Below, piece after piece: positions 55,312 through 64,000 of a stretch of DNA of 64,000 bases. Location: contig NZ_CP064655.1 of NCBI RefSeq assembly GCF_018141525.1, positions 1,364,001 to 1,428,000 of the forward strand, written 5' to 3'. Position numbers and translations under genes: made by a program. Below the pieces are notes generated by a model, which saw nothing but the letters and a program-made list of their open reading frames with translations, ran no database searches and was not told the origin of the DNA. Each line of letters starts with the position of its first letter. Within the stretch, counting starts at the first letter, position 1. The stretch comes from Miltoncostaea marina. Lineage in GTDB: Bacteria; Actinomycetota; Thermoleophilia; Miltoncostaeales; Miltoncostaeaceae.

Positions 55312-56499
55312 ATGGGTGACGTGGTCATCGCGAGCGCGGTCCGCACGCCGATCGGCGCGTTCATGGGCGGCCTCGCGTCCGTGTCGGCGACCGCGCTCGG
55401 CGCCCGCGTCATCGAGGAGGCCGTCCGGCGCGCGGGCGTCGACCCGGGGCGCGTCGACGACGTGCTGATGGGCAACGTCCTGCAGGCCGGGCTGGGCCAG
55501 AACCCGGCGCGGCAGGCGGCGCTCGCCGCGGGTCTGCCCGAGTCGGTGCCCGCCACGACGGTCAACCAGGTGTGCGGGTCGGGCCTGCGCGCGGTGGCGA
55601 TGGCCGTGCAGGCGATCCGCGCCGGCGACGCCGAGGTCGTGGTGGCCGGCGGCATGGAGAGCATGTCGCGCGCGCCCCACCTGCTGGACATGCGCGCCGG
55701 CACGCGGATGGGGGACGCGACGGCGGTCGACTCCATGGTGCACGACGGCCTGTGGTGCGCGATGTGCGACGTCCACATGGGCGTGACGGCCGAGAACGTC
55801 GCCGCCGAGCACGAGGTCTCGCGCGAGGACCAGGACGCGTTCGCGCTGGTCAGCCAGCAGCGGGCCGCCGAGGCCATCGCCGCGGGCGCGTTCGACGACG
55901 AGGTCGCGCCGGTCAGCGTGCCCGCCCGCCGGGGCGACCCGGTGGTCGTGGAGCGCGACGAGTTCCCGCGGCCCGACACGACCCTCGAGGGGCTGGCGCG
56001 CCTGCGGCCCGCCTTCGACCGCGAGGGGACGGTCACCGCCGGCACGTCGTCCGGCATCAACGACGGCGCCGCCGCCGTGGTGGTGATGAGCGCCGAGGCC
56101 GCGCGCGAGGCGGGGGCCCCCGTCCTCGCCGTGGTGCGTGGGCACGCGTGGGCCGGGGTGGCGCCGCGGGTGATGGGGATGGGGCCGGTCGAGGCCGTCC
56201 CGGCCGCGCTGGCGCGGGCCGGCGCCGAGCTGGCCGACGTCGACCTGATCGAGCTGAACGAGGCCTTCGCCGCGCAGTCGCTCGCGGTCTCGCGGCGCCT
56301 CGGGCTGGACCCTGAGCGGGTCAACGTCCACGGCGGCGCGATCGCCCTGGGCCATCCGATCGGCGCCTCGGGCGCCCGCGTGCTGACGACCCTGCTGCAC
56401 GGCATGCGCCGCCGCGAGGCCCGCCTGGGCCTGGCATCGCTGTGCATCGGCGGCGGGCAGGGGATCGCGATGGTCGTCGAGCGCCCCGACGGCGGGTGA
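55312..56499 (+). CDS. Acetyl-CoA acetyltransferase (thiolase)
   Basis: A 395-residue thiolase that condenses two acetyl-CoA or cleaves 3-ketoacyl-CoA. The acylation Cys is in [11 protein letters not shown] near residue 89, the catalytic His in [16 protein letters not shown] near 347 and the second Cys in SLCIGGGQG near 378. [17 protein letters not shown] and ELNEAFAAQ are family blocks. ATG 55312 has GGGAGG six bases upstream. Biosynthetic (AtoB/PhaA) versus degradative (FadA) function cannot be decided; no partner beta-oxidation gene is adjacent. Confidence 0.93.
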   Translation: MGDVVIASAVRTPIGAFMGGLASVSATALGARVIEEAVRRAGVDPGRVDDVLMGNVLQAGLGQNPARQAALAAGLPESVPATTVNQVCGSGLRAVAMAVQAIRAGDAEVVVAGGMESMSRAPHLLDMRAGTRMGDATAVDSMVHDGLWCAMCDVHMGVTAENVAAEHEVSREDQDAFALVSQQRAAEAIAAGAFDDEVAPVSVPARRGDPVVVERDEFPRPDTTLEGLARLRPAFDREGTVTAGTSSGINDGAAAVVVMSAEAAREAGAPVLAVVRGHAWAGVAPRVMGMGPVEAVPAALARAGAELADVDLIELNEAFAAQSLAVSRRLGLDPERVNVHGGAIALGHPIGASGARVLTTLLHGMRRREARLGLASLCIGGGQGIAMVVERPDGG

Positions 56500-57170
56500 G
56501 CGACCCGGCGGACGAGGTCCACTGGCGGCCGGTCCGCGGGGGCGTCTGGGCGCCGATCTGGTGGTTCGGGCGCGTCCTGCTGTGGGTGACGGCGCCGTGG
56601 CTGCTCGGCTACCGGGCGGCGGGGCGGCGCCGGGTGCCGCGCGAGGGGGGCGTGCTGGTGATCGCGAACCACCTCGCCGACATCGACCCGCCCGCCCTCG
56701 CGATGGCCGTGATGCCGCGCCGGGCGGAGTACCTCGCGGACGCCCGCCACTTCACGAGGCGCTGGCTCGCGACCCTGCTCTTCGCGCTGGGCGCGTTCCC
56801 GGTGCGCCTGGACCGCTCCGACCTGCGCGCCCTGCGCCACGCGCGCGAGCGCCTGCAGGCCGGCGGCCTCGTGATCGTGTGGCCGGAGGGCACGCCGAGC
56901 TGGGGGCCGCGGATGGGGCCGTTCCGCGAGGGTGCGGGCCACCTCGCCCTGACGCCCGGCGTCACCGTGCTGCCGGCCGCGATCTGGGGCACCCACAAGG
57001 TGCTGCGCGGGCGGCGCCCCGTGGGCCGCGGCCCCGTGCTGGTGGCCATCGGCGAGCCGTTGCCGGTGCCCGCCGAGGGGCCGTCGCGCGAGCGCGCACG
57101 GGCGGTGGTGGAGCAGGCGCGCGCGGAGATCGAGCGGCTGCTCGAGCCCATGGTGCGGGCCCACCCGTGA
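56496..57170 (+). CDS. PlsC-like acyltransferase
   Basis: A 224-residue lysophospholipid acyltransferase. HX4D is NHLADIDP near residue 58 and the EGT motif is [11 protein letters not shown] near 130; [10 protein letters not shown] follows. An N-terminal aromatic helix ([18 protein letters not shown]) provides membrane association. GTG 56496 overlaps the thiolase stop; the stop overlaps the next gene, so thiolase, acyltransferase and the serine hydrolase form a coupled unit. Confidence 0.88.
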   Translation: MSDPADEVHWRPVRGGVWAPIWWFGRVLLWVTAPWLLGYRAAGRRRVPREGGVLVIANHLADIDPPALAMAVMPRRAEYLADARHFTRRWLATLLFALGAFPVRLDRSDLRALRHARERLQAGGLVIVWPEGTPSWGPRMGPFREGAGHLALTPGVTVLPAAIWGTHKVLRGRRPVGRGPVLVAIGEPLPVPAEGPSRERARAVVEQARAEIERLLEPMVRAHP

Positions 57171-58288
57171 TCGCCCACGCCGCTCCGCCGCCGCCCGTGG
57201 TGGCGGCGCCGGCGGTGAGCTTCGGGCGCATCGCGGTGCGCCTCGGACCCGGCACGAGCCGCGTCGAGGTGCAGGCCGACGGCCGCATCACGCACCGGCG
57301 CCGGGTGCCGGCCGGCCCGCGGCGCATGTCCGTGCCGGTGCCCGCTGGCGCCCGGGCGGTGCGGGTGCGGGCCACGGGCCGCGGCGGCAGCCGCTGGTCG
57401 GCCACCGTGCGGGTGCGCGTGCTGCCGCCCTCGGCGCGCCGGGCGGGCCGGGTGCCCGGCTTCGTGGACCGGCGGCTGCAGCGCGACGTCGACGGCCTCG
57501 TGGCCCGCCTGCCGGCGATCGCGGGCGTCTACGCGCAGCACCTGGTGACCGGCTGCGGGGCCGCCCGCAACGCCGACGCGCGGTTCCCGGCGGCCAGCAC
57601 GCTGAAGGCGGCGATCCTGGTCGACGCGGTGCGGAGGGGCCGGGCCCGCGAGCTGCGCGGCCTGCTCGACCGGATGGTCATCGACTCCGACGACCGGGCC
57701 GCGAACCGGGTGCTCGCCGCCCTCGGCGGCGGCTCGGGCGAGGCGGGCGCCGCCGGCGTCACCGACACCCTGCGCCGGCTGGGGCTCGGCCGCTCGCTGG
57801 TGCGGCGGCCGTACATCGTGGAGGACGCCCGGCACCCGCTGCCGGTCACCGTCGAGGCCGCCCCGGCGCTGCTCACGAACTTCGTCACCACCCCGTACGA
57901 GCTCGCCCGCCTGATGGTCGCCGTGCACCGCGGCGCGGTGGGGCGCGGCGGCGTCGCGCGGCTCGGCATCGGGGCGGCCGCCGCGCGCGCCGAGCTGCTC
58001 GCCCGGCTCCTCGACGTCCGCGACGCCACCAAGCTGCGGGCGGGCCTGCCGGACGCCGTGCCCGTCGCCCACAAGAGCGGCTACACCCGGGAGGTGAAGC
58101 ACGACGGCGGCATCGTCTACCTGCGCAGCGGGCCGGTGGCGGTGGCGGTGATGACCTGGAGCGCGCGCGGCGTCACCGACGCGGCGGGCGATGGCCTGAT
58201 CGCCGAGGTCGCGCGGGCCGCGCGCCACCGGCTCGGCCCGGGGGGCCGGTGCGACGGCCTGCCCCTGGCGCGCCCCCGCGGCCGGTAG
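57167..58288 (+). CDS. Secreted-type serine hydrolase, class A beta-lactamase-like
   Basis: A 373-residue protein. The first ~110 residues are a strand-rich Arg/Val module ([29 protein letters not shown]). The C-terminal domain has the penicillin-interacting motifs: SxxK as [11 protein letters not shown] near residue 144, SDN as SDDRAANR near 173 and KSG as [10 protein letters not shown] near 305. Lack of a Glu166-type omega loop cannot be judged by eye. No clear signal peptide precedes the domain; GTG 57167 is forced by overlap with the upstream stop. It may be a DD-peptidase, a beta-lactamase or an unrelated esterase of the same fold. Confidence 0.75.
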   Translation: MIAHAAPPPPVVAAPAVSFGRIAVRLGPGTSRVEVQADGRITHRRRVPAGPRRMSVPVPAGARAVRVRATGRGGSRWSATVRVRVLPPSARRAGRVPGFVDRRLQRDVDGLVARLPAIAGVYAQHLVTGCGAARNADARFPAASTLKAAILVDAVRRGRARELRGLLDRMVIDSDDRAANRVLAALGGGSGEAGAAGVTDTLRRLGLGRSLVRRPYIVEDARHPLPVTVEAAPALLTNFVTTPYELARLMVAVHRGAVGRGGVARLGIGAAAARAELLARLLDVRDATKLRAGLPDAVPVAHKSGYTREVKHDGGIVYLRSGPVAVAVMTWSARGVTDAAGDGLIAEVARAARHRLGPGGRCDGLPLARPRGR

Positions 58289-58319
58289 GTTGCCGCAGAC
58301 CACGACCACGGGGGGGCGG

Positions 58320-59183
58320 ATGGCGGCTGCGGCGGACTGGTACGCGGATCCGACGCGCGAGGGACGGCTGCGCTACTGGGACGGGACGCGCTGGACCGAG
58401 CACGTGAGCGAGGACGGCGGCACGGCCGTGGAGCCCGTCGCCGGGCTGCCGCCCGCGCCGCCGGCCGTCGCGGCACCGGCGGCGGCCGACCCGCCGCCCG
58501 CGCCCGGGGAGGGCGCCGCGCCCGGCGCCTACCCGCTCACCCTCGTCGGGCGCCTCGGGTTCGTCGTGGCCGCCGTCGGCGGCGTGCTGACCGGTACGAC
58601 CAACGGCTCCACGGCCGTGGAGCAGGGCGAGCTGGGCCGCATCGAGGTCGCCGGCGGCGCCTGGATCGGCATCGTCGCCGCGTTCCTGTGCCTGGCCGCG
58701 GCGGCCGCGCCGTGGCCCTGGGCCCGCGTGACCGGCGTCGCCGTGTCCAGCACCTTCGCCCTGCTGGTGGCGTTCGCGGTCATCGGCTTCCGCACCTCCG
58801 ACGACCTCTTCACGGGCCTCGACGTGAGCCTGGGCCCCGCCGGGTGGATGATGCTCGCCAGCTCGCTGCTGCTGTTCGCCGGCACGGCGATCGCGCTGTG
58901 GTTCCTGCGCGTGCCGGTCACGGCGCCGGCGCCCGAGGGGGTGGCCACGCCGGGGTCCGGCAAGTCGGTCGCCAGCCTCGTGCTCGGCATCGTCGGCGTG
59001 CTGGTCCCCGTGCTCGCCGCGCCCGCCATCGCGCTCGCCCTGTTCGCGTTCGACGACATCCGCGCCGCCGGCGGCCGGATGGGCGGCCGGGGCCTCGCCG
59101 TGGCCGGCCTCGTGCTCGGCATCGTCTCGCTGTCGCTGTGGGGGGTCGGGCTGACGCTCGGCATGCTGCTGGCGCAGCCCTGA
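58320..59183 (+). CDS. DUF2510 / DUF4190 membrane protein
   Basis: A 287-residue membrane protein. The N-terminal DUF2510 module (DWYADPTREGRLRYWDGTRW) is typical of actinobacterial membrane proteins. After a Pro/Ala linker there are four transmembrane helices (about 80-205) and a C-terminal pair of the DUF4190 type (SVASLVLGIVGVLVPVLAAP; GLAVAGLVLGIVSLSLWGVG). Substrate unknown. A G-rich tract precedes ATG 58320; TAGGTT overlapping the previous gene's end may be the promoter. Confidence 0.8.
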   Translation: MAAAADWYADPTREGRLRYWDGTRWTEHVSEDGGTAVEPVAGLPPAPPAVAAPAAADPPPAPGEGAAPGAYPLTLVGRLGFVVAAVGGVLTGTTNGSTAVEQGELGRIEVAGGAWIGIVAAFLCLAAAAAPWPWARVTGVAVSSTFALLVAFAVIGFRTSDDLFTGLDVSLGPAGWMMLASSLLLFAGTAIALWFLRVPVTAPAPEGVATPGSGKSVASLVLGIVGVLVPVLAAPAIALALFAFDDIRAAGGRMGGRGLAVAGLVLGIVSLSLWGVGLTLGMLLAQP

Positions 59184-59226
59184 GGCACCCCGCGGGGACG
59201 GGTGCCGCCCGTCACCGCGGGGTGCC
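59184..59226. terminator. Strong bidirectional terminator
   Basis: Arms GGCACCCCGCGG (59184-59195) and CCGCGGGGTGCC (59215-59226) are perfectly complementary, with an inner GACGGG/CCCGTC stem (59197-59202, 59208-59213) and TGCCG loop; one G-A mismatch separates the two stems. It starts one base after the stop codon and stands between convergent genes. Confidence 0.75.
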
Positions 59227-59255
59227 ACGGCGATCGCCGGGCCGGGTCGCCGGCC

Positions 59256-59840
59256 TCACCGGCGCTCCCGGCGCAACCGCACCCGCCGCGCCTCCACGAG
59301 CTGGCGCCAGTCGACGCGCACGAGCGCCCAGAGCACGGCGGCGACCGCCGTCACGCCGAGGAGCACCGACCACGGGCCGGCGGTGTCGCGGATGCGGTCG
59401 GCGAGCTCGTCGGCCGCCGAGCCGGCTAGCGCCACGCCGAGCGCGTACGTGACCAGCCGCCCGGCGAAGCAGGCCGAGGCCACGACCGGGAGCGCGACGC
59501 GCAGCACCCCGGCGGCGGTGTAGAGCGCGCCCGACGGCGGCGGCGAGAGCGCCAGGACGCCCCAGACCCCCGCCGTCGTGGCGCGGCCGTGGAGGTGGCG
59601 GGCGAGGTAGTCGACGTTCGCCCGCCCGCCGGCGCCCATCAGGCGCGGCCCCAGGGCGCGGGTCCAGACGGCGAGCGCCGTGCGGCCGGCGGTGGCCCCG
59701 GCGGCGCCGGCGAGCACCATCCCGGCCGGCTCGGCGTCGAGCTCGAGGCTGAGGTACGTGATCACCAGCCAGGAGGGCGGCCCCGGGAGGGGCGTGATCG
59801 TCAGCCCGATGACCACGCCCGCCGCGATCAGGTACGCCAC
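59256..59840 (-). CDS. VTT/DedA-like membrane protein
   Basis: A 194-residue integral membrane protein with about five helices. LALSPPPSGALYTAAGVLRVALPV resembles the re-entrant Pro-rich loop of SNARE-associated (VTT/DedA) proteins, and ITPLPGPPSWLVITYL near the N-terminus is a second such loop; key residues are the double and triple prolines at about 18-22 and 100-102. Such proteins act as lipid scramblases or C55-P transporters. The similarity is by pattern only. Confidence 0.6.
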   Translation of the reverse strand: MAYLIAAGVVIGLTITPLPGPPSWLVITYLSLELDAEPAGMVLAGAAGATAGRTALAVWTRALGPRLMGAGGRANVDYLARHLHGRATTAGVWGVLALSPPPSGALYTAAGVLRVALPVVASACFAGRLVTYALGVALAGSAADELADRIRDTAGPWSVLLGVTAVAAVLWALVRVDWRQLVEARRVRLRRERR

Positions 59841-59875
59841 GGGGGCAGGCTACCGGCGGCCCCGGGGCGGCGGGG

Positions 59876-60169
59876 TCAGCCGCCCTGCTCGAGCACCACC
59901 TCGTAGACGCCGTCGGCGCCGGTCGACTCCACGAGCTCGTCGGTGCGGCGCCGCTGCCCGGCGTAGTCGAACTCGCGCTGCGACCGCCGCAGGTCGTCGA
60001 TGGAGCCGTCGAAGAAGCCGAACGAGACGATCTCGGCGGGGTCCTCCAGGCGGCGCACGGTGTAGGCGCGGACCCACCCGGGCGGCATGGCGTCCAGGCG
60101 CCAGGCGCGTTCGAAGTCGTCGAGCGAGACGCCGGCCCGCAGCCGGCGCACGGTGAGCGCACAGAGCAT
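59876..60169 (-). CDS. Small ABM-like (alpha/beta dimeric barrel) hypothetical protein
   Basis: A 97-residue protein with a ferredoxin-like strand/helix pattern (CALTVRRLRAGVSLDDFERAW; VRAYTVRRLEDPAEIVSFGFF; GADGVYEVVLEQGG) as found in stress-responsive and antibiotic-biosynthesis-monooxygenase-like dimers. No catalytic residues can be assigned. AGGAG lies seven bases before ATG 60169. Confidence 0.6.
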   Translation of the reverse strand: MLCALTVRRLRAGVSLDDFERAWRLDAMPPGWVRAYTVRRLEDPAEIVSFGFFDGSIDDLRRSQREFDYAGQRRRTDELVESTGADGVYEVVLEQGG

Positions 60170-60262
60170 GGGGGGCTCCTGTCGCGGGGCGGCGCGCCGC
60201 GGGCGGCCGCCGTGGCATGGCGCCGGGATCGTCCCACGGCCGCGCCCCCCGCGCCAGCGCCC

Positions 60263-63200
60263 TCAGCGCCGGCCGTACCCGAAGTTCTGGCCCTCCGGGG
60301 CGGCGGCGCGCAGGCGGGCCATCTCGGCGGCCGCGCCGGCCGGCTCGAGGGCCTCCTCGGCCGGCGGCTCGATGCGCTCCAGGCGGGTGACCAGGACGTT
60401 GAGGTTGCGGTCGCGCCGCTCCAGCCGCCCCCGGACGAGCACCAGCGGGTCGGCGCGCACGACCGAGCGGTGGCGCTCGTAGACCTCCGGGCGCACGATG
60501 CAGTTGACCATCCCGGTCTCGTCCTCCAGCAGCAGGAAGACGATGCCGTTGGCCGTCGCCGGCCGCTGGCGGGCGACCACCATGCCCGCCACCGCCACAC
60601 GGGTGCCGTCCGGCGTCGCGCGCAGGTCGGCCGCGGTCCGCGTGCCGGGCGGCAGACCGGGCCGCACGAGGGTGACGAGGTGCCAGCCGGTCGACAGGCC
60701 GGTCGTCTCGTAGTCGGTCACCGTGCGCTCGAAGCGGGTCAGCTCCGGCAGCGGCGGCGCGGGCCCGGCCGGGATCGGCAGCGCGAGCTGCACGCCCCCC
60801 GCCCCGGCGCGCGGCCGCGCGAGCACGCCGAGCTCCCAGAGCATCTCGCGGCGCGGGCGGCCGAGCACGTCGCACGCCCCCGACCGCACGAGCTGGGCGA
60901 GCTGCTCGCGGCGCAGGTCCGCCCGCGCGGCCAGGTCGGCCACGTCGCGGAAGCCCCCGCGTTGCTCGCGCTCGTCCACCAGCCGCTCGGCGGCCTCGCG
61001 GCGCACCTCGCGCACGTAGCCCAGGCCCACGCGCACGGCGCCGTCCTCCATCGCGCAGAGCGCGCCCGAGCGCGCGATGCACGGCGGCAGCACCCGCACG
61101 CCGCGCCGCTGCGCGTCGCGCACGAGGCTCGCGGGCGGGTAGAAGCCCATCGGCTGGGCGTTGAGCAGGGCCGCGAGGAACTCGGCCGGGTAGCGCCGCC
61201 GCAGCCAGGCGCTCTGGTAGGCGAGCACGGCGAACGCCGAGGAGTGCGCCTTGGGGAAGCCGAAGTTCGAGAAGCCGACGAGCTTCGTGAACACGGTGCG
61301 GATGGTCTCGTCGTCGACGCCGCGCGCGCGGGCGCCGTCGCGGAAGTCGCGCCACAGGTCCAGCATGGCCTCGCGGCTGCGCTTGCGGCTCATCGCCCGC
61401 CGCAGGGCCTCGGCCTGGCCGGGGGTGAAGCCGGCGAGCGCCATGGCGACCTCGAGCACCTGCTCCTGGAAGACCACCACCCCGAGCGTCTCGCGCAGCA
61501 CGCCGGCCAGCAGCGGGTGGTCGTAGGGCACCTCGAACGACGGGTCGGCGCGCAGCGCCTTGCGGTGCGCCACGTAGGGGTGGACCGCGCCGCCGCTCAC
61601 CGGCCCGGGGCGGATGAGCGCCACCTGGACGGTGAGGTCGTCGAGGTTCTCGGGGCGCGTCTGGAGCAGGCTCTGCATCTGGGCCCGGCTCTCGATCTGG
61701 AAGACGCCGACCGTGTCGGCGTCCTGGATCTCGTCGTAGACCTCGGGGTCGGAGAACCCGATGCGCGACAGGTCGACGCTCTCGCCGCGCGAGCGCGCCA
61801 CCAGGTCGACGCACTCCTCGACGGCCGAGAGCATCCCCAGCCCGAGCAGGTCGATCTTCACGAAGCCGGCGTCGGCGCAGGAGTCCTTGTCCCACTGGCA
61901 GATCTGCCGGCCGGGGAAGGCCGCCGGCACGACCGGCACCAGCTCGACCAGCGGACGGGCGCTCACCACCATGCCGCCCGAGTGCTGCGACAGGTGCCGG
62001 GGCAGCCCGGCCGCCTCGCGCGCCAGGTACGCCAGCGCCCGCCAGCGCGGCGACGCGAGCTTGGCGGCGCCGTCGGGCAGCCGGACGATCTCCTCCTCCA
62101 CCGCCCGCGCCGACGACCAGCCGTCGGACAGGCGCGCCAGGCGCTCGATGTCGGCCTCGGGCAGCGCCAGCGCGGCGCCGAGCTCGCGGATGGCCATGCG
62201 GATGCGGAAGGTGGGGAAGGCCGCCACCAGCGCCGCGTGCTGGTGGCCGTAGCGGCGGATCACCTCCTCGATGAGCCGCTCGCGCACGTCGCGCGGGAAG
62301 TCGAGGTCGATGTCGGGCACCGACGCCATGTCGCGGTTGAGGAAGCGGCCCAGGAAGAGCCCGTTCTCGACCGGGTCGATGTGCGACAGGCCGGTGAGGT
62401 AGCAGACGATCGAGCCGACCGACGACCCGCGCCCCCGCCCGGGCGGCAGCCAGCGGCGCGCCGAGCCCGCCGGGCGCACGGTCAGCGCGACCTCGCGGGC
62501 CAGCTCGAGGATGTCGCGGTGGAGCAGGAAGAACCCGGCCAGGTCGTGGTGGGCGATGAGGGCGAGCTCCTCGTCGAGCCGCCGCCGGGCCGCCGCCCGC
62601 CTGCGGGCGTTGGGGTAGCGCGCGCCGAGCTGGTGGACGCACAGGGCCGCGAGCGCCTCCTGCGCCGTCTGCCCGGGGTGCGACCCCGTGAAGTCGGGGA
62701 AGCGGTAGCCGAGGTCGCGGGTGAGGTCGAACTCCAGCCGCTCGGCGATGCGCACGCTCTGGGCGACCGCCTCGGGGTGGTCGGCGAAGCGGGCGGCCGT
62801 CTCCGCGGGCGGCCGCAGGACGGCCTGGCGGTTGCCGCGCCGATGCTCCTCCGAGCCGTCGAGCGTCAGCCGGTGGCGGATCGCGACGAAGGCGTCCTGC
62901 AGCAGCGCGCGCTCGGGGGCGTGCGCGTGCGGGTCGCCGGTGGCGACCGCCGGCACGCCGGCGGCCTCGGCCAGGCGGACGAGGTCCCGCGCCAGCCGCC
63001 GGTCGCCGCGGGTCATCGTGCGCTGGATCTCCACGTGCACGTTGCCGGGCCCGAAGTCGCGCGCCAGGTCGCGCACGGCCTGGAGGGCGGCCCGCCGCTC
63101 GCCCGCCGCGACCAGCCGCGGCACGAGGCCGTGGCGGGCGCAGCCGGTGAGGCACACGAGGCCCGCCGCGTGGGGGCCGAGCGCGTCGCGGTCGAGCGCG

Positions 63201-63538
63201 GGCGGTAGGGGGCGCCGGTCGGGCGGCGGCCGCGTGTCCCGGTGGGCGATCGTGACGAGCCGGCAGAGGTTGGCGTACCCGCGCGCGTCGGCCGCCAACA
63301 GCGTGAGATGCGAGCCGTCGCGCAGGGTGAGCTCGGCGCCCGTGATCGGGCGCACCCCGCACGCGCGCGCCGCGTGCGCGAACGCCAGCGAGCCGCACAG
63401 GCCGTCGTGGTCGGTGAGCGCGAGCGCGGCGTGGTCCATCCGCGCCGCCGCCTCGGCCATCTCCTCGGGGGCCGAGGCGCCGTCGAGGAAGCTGAAGGCC
63501 GAGTGGGCGTGGAGCTCGACGTAGGGGGTCCGGGCCAT
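60263..63538 (-). CDS. dnaE2: Error-prone DNA polymerase DnaE2
   Basis: A 1091-residue class C polymerase used for SOS translesion synthesis. The N-terminal PHP domain has YVELHAHSAFSFLDG; the catalytic palm has GRGSSVGSIVCYLTG and PDIDLDFP near residue 408 with its acidic triad; the fingers include SQHSGGMVVSARPL and FVKIDLLGLGML; the OB fold (VAVAGMVVARQRP, then CIVRP) ends the protein. Length near 1,080 and lack of the tau-binding tail fit DnaE2 rather than replicative DnaE1. No imuA/imuB is in the window. ATG 63538 is chosen; ATG 63550 lies inside the SOS box. Confidence 0.94.
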   Translation of the reverse strand: MARTPYVELHAHSAFSFLDGASAPEEMAEAAARMDHAALALTDHDGLCGSLAFAHAARACGVRPITGAELTLRDGSHLTLLAADARGYANLCRLVTIAHRDTRPPPDRRPLPPALDRDALGPHAAGLVCLTGCARHGLVPRLVAAGERRAALQAVRDLARDFGPGNVHVEIQRTMTRGDRRLARDLVRLAEAAGVPAVATGDPHAHAPERALLQDAFVAIRHRLTLDGSEEHRRGNRQAVLRPPAETAARFADHPEAVAQSVRIAERLEFDLTRDLGYRFPDFTGSHPGQTAQEALAALCVHQLGARYPNARRRAAARRRLDEELALIAHHDLAGFFLLHRDILELAREVALTVRPAGSARRWLPPGRGRGSSVGSIVCYLTGLSHIDPVENGLFLGRFLNRDMASVPDIDLDFPRDVRERLIEEVIRRYGHQHAALVAAFPTFRIRMAIRELGAALALPEADIERLARLSDGWSSARAVEEEIVRLPDGAAKLASPRWRALAYLAREAAGLPRHLSQHSGGMVVSARPLVELVPVVPAAFPGRQICQWDKDSCADAGFVKIDLLGLGMLSAVEECVDLVARSRGESVDLSRIGFSDPEVYDEIQDADTVGVFQIESRAQMQSLLQTRPENLDDLTVQVALIRPGPVSGGAVHPYVAHRKALRADPSFEVPYDHPLLAGVLRETLGVVVFQEQVLEVAMALAGFTPGQAEALRRAMSRKRSREAMLDLWRDFRDGARARGVDDETIRTVFTKLVGFSNFGFPKAHSSAFAVLAYQSAWLRRRYPAEFLAALLNAQPMGFYPPASLVRDAQRRGVRVLPPCIARSGALCAMEDGAVRVGLGYVREVRREAAERLVDEREQRGGFRDVADLAARADLRREQLAQLVRSGACDVLGRPRREMLWELGVLARPRAGAGGVQLALPIPAGPAPPLPELTRFERTVTDYETTGLSTGWHLVTLVRPGLPPGTRTAADLRATPDGTRVAVAGMVVARQRPATANGIVFLLLEDETGMVNCIVRPEVYERHRSVVRADPLVLVRGRLERRDRNLNVLVTRLERIEPPAEEALEPAGAAAEMARLRAAAPEGQNFGYGRR

Positions 63539-63541
63539 GGG

Positions 63542-63555
63542 GGAACGCATGTTCG
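63542..63555 (-). promoter_or_regulatory. LexA (SOS) box at the dnaE2 start
   Basis: Reading on the minus strand the site is CGAACATGCGTTCC, an exact match to the Gram-positive/actinobacterial consensus CGAACRNRYGTTYC. It overlaps an upstream ATG (63548-63550) and lies four bases before the ATG chosen for dnaE2, a position where LexA would block transcription start or elongation. Confidence 0.75.
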
Positions 63556-63616
63556 TACCGGCCCGGCCCCGATGCAAGCGGGCGCGGCGCGATGCGACGC
63601 GGCCCCGCCCGGGGGC

Positions 63617-64000
63617 TCAGCGCGGCCCGCCCGCCTCCGGCCGCCACGCGGGCGCGTACATCCCCGCGTCCGGCCCCGAGCGCGTGATCCGCCGCGCCGG
63701 TCCGCCGGCCGCGGGGACCAGGTACAGATCCTGCCGGCCGTGGCGCACGGCGTACACCGCGATCCAGCGGCCGTCCGGCGACCACGCCGGGTCGAGCTCC
63801 GCCCACGGCGTGCGCGTCAGGCGGTACGCGCCCGTGCCGTCGGCGTCGACCAGGTACAGGTCGCCGTCGCGCGCCACGACGAGCCGGCGCCCGTCCGGCG
63901 ACCAGCTCGGCGCCGCCCCGGCCGTCAGCGGGCGCGCCCGTCCGCCGGCCGCCGGGGCGATCAGCACGCGCGGCCGGCCGCGCGCGTCGTCGCGCGTGAC
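63617..64000 (-). CDS. C-terminal part of a TolB-like beta-propeller protein
   Basis: The gene enters from the right edge and ends at 63617. The visible 127 residues contain PD40/WD40-like repeats of the TolB type: PSWSPDGRRLVVARDGDLYL, then DPAWSPDGRWIAVYAV and a final APAWRPEAGG. An upstream part (TRDDARGRPRVLIAPAAGG) shows that the frame continues without a start, so the methionine-like GTG at 63967 is internal. It encodes an extracytoplasmic or cytosolic propeller of unknown partner. Confidence 0.75.
   Translation of the reverse strand, partial: VTRDDARGRPRVLIAPAAGGRARPLTAGAAPSWSPDGRRLVVARDGDLYLVDADGTGAYRLTRTPWAELDPAWSPDGRWIAVYAVRHGRQDLYLVPAAGGPARRITRSGPDAGMYAPAWRPEAGGPR

Overview
The window is a very GC-rich, densely packed bacterial chromosome segment. 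Gene content (fused hisIE, a leuS-com-holA-rpsT-murJ-lepA-hemW-hrcA-dnaJ-prmA-rsmE-HIT-phoH-ybeY-dgkA-cdd-era supercluster, trpEGDC, DnaE2, a Fur/ferritin pair) and many GTG starts with 1-4 base stop/start overlaps point to Actinomycetota. A deep-branching class such as Thermoleophilia is my inference, not something the sequence proves. Many first-of-operon genes have a TANNNT -10 box ending 6-9 bases before the start codon, which is the signature of leaderless mRNAs.

Layout. 1-6.5 kb: accessory genes, namely DUF488, a hibernation factor with two tandem C-terminal domains, a HAD-ATPase fusion, a secreted seven-repeat RCC1 protein, a terminase-small-subunit-like HTH protein and a GNAT. 6.5-29.5 kb: housekeeping supercluster for translation, competence, division and stress, in which comEA and comEC are both frameshifted and ftsH sits between them. 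29.5-32.5 kb: fur facing a ferritin-like gene, then an 870-base non-coding stretch with three consecutive strong hairpins and six copies of a ~70-base repeat, then an Fpg-type glycosylase. 32.5-37.9 kb: deoC (behind a 10-codon leaderless upstream ORF), hisIE and trpEGDC. 37.9-40.3 kb: a lytic-enzyme-like protein, a TlpA-like thioredoxin and CcmH. 40.4-49.7 kb: a c-di-GMP and cell-surface block, with a degenerate-GGDEF/HD-GYP protein (frameshifted), an HDOD-LuxR regulator, a tightly coupled WxL/DUF916 surface operon of six genes and an active-looking GGDEF cyclase.

49.7-53.5 kb: a DUF72 gene whose 3' end carries a 2.8-kb integrated element. The element is bounded by a perfect 44-base direct repeat of DUF72 coding sequence. 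It supplies a new 3' end to the gene and carries an excisionase-like HTH plus PIN toxin pair, a start-less ribbon-helix-helix/integrase chimera and an unknown minus-strand gene. The displaced original DUF72 tail survives at the far end, still overlapping the start of the zf-UBP gene that follows.

53.5-64 kb: zf-UBP protein, an IscA/ErpA-type Fe-S carrier, thiolase, acyltransferase, a serine beta-lactamase-like protein, DUF2510/DUF4190 membrane protein, a VTT-like membrane protein, and dnaE2 with a textbook LexA box at its start. The window ends inside a TolB-like beta-propeller gene.

The best candidates for something new are the DUF72 3'-end integrative element, the WxL/DUF916 surface operon flanked by c-di-GMP genes, the hairpin/repeat region at 31.07-31.67 kb and the leaderless upstream ORF of deoC.
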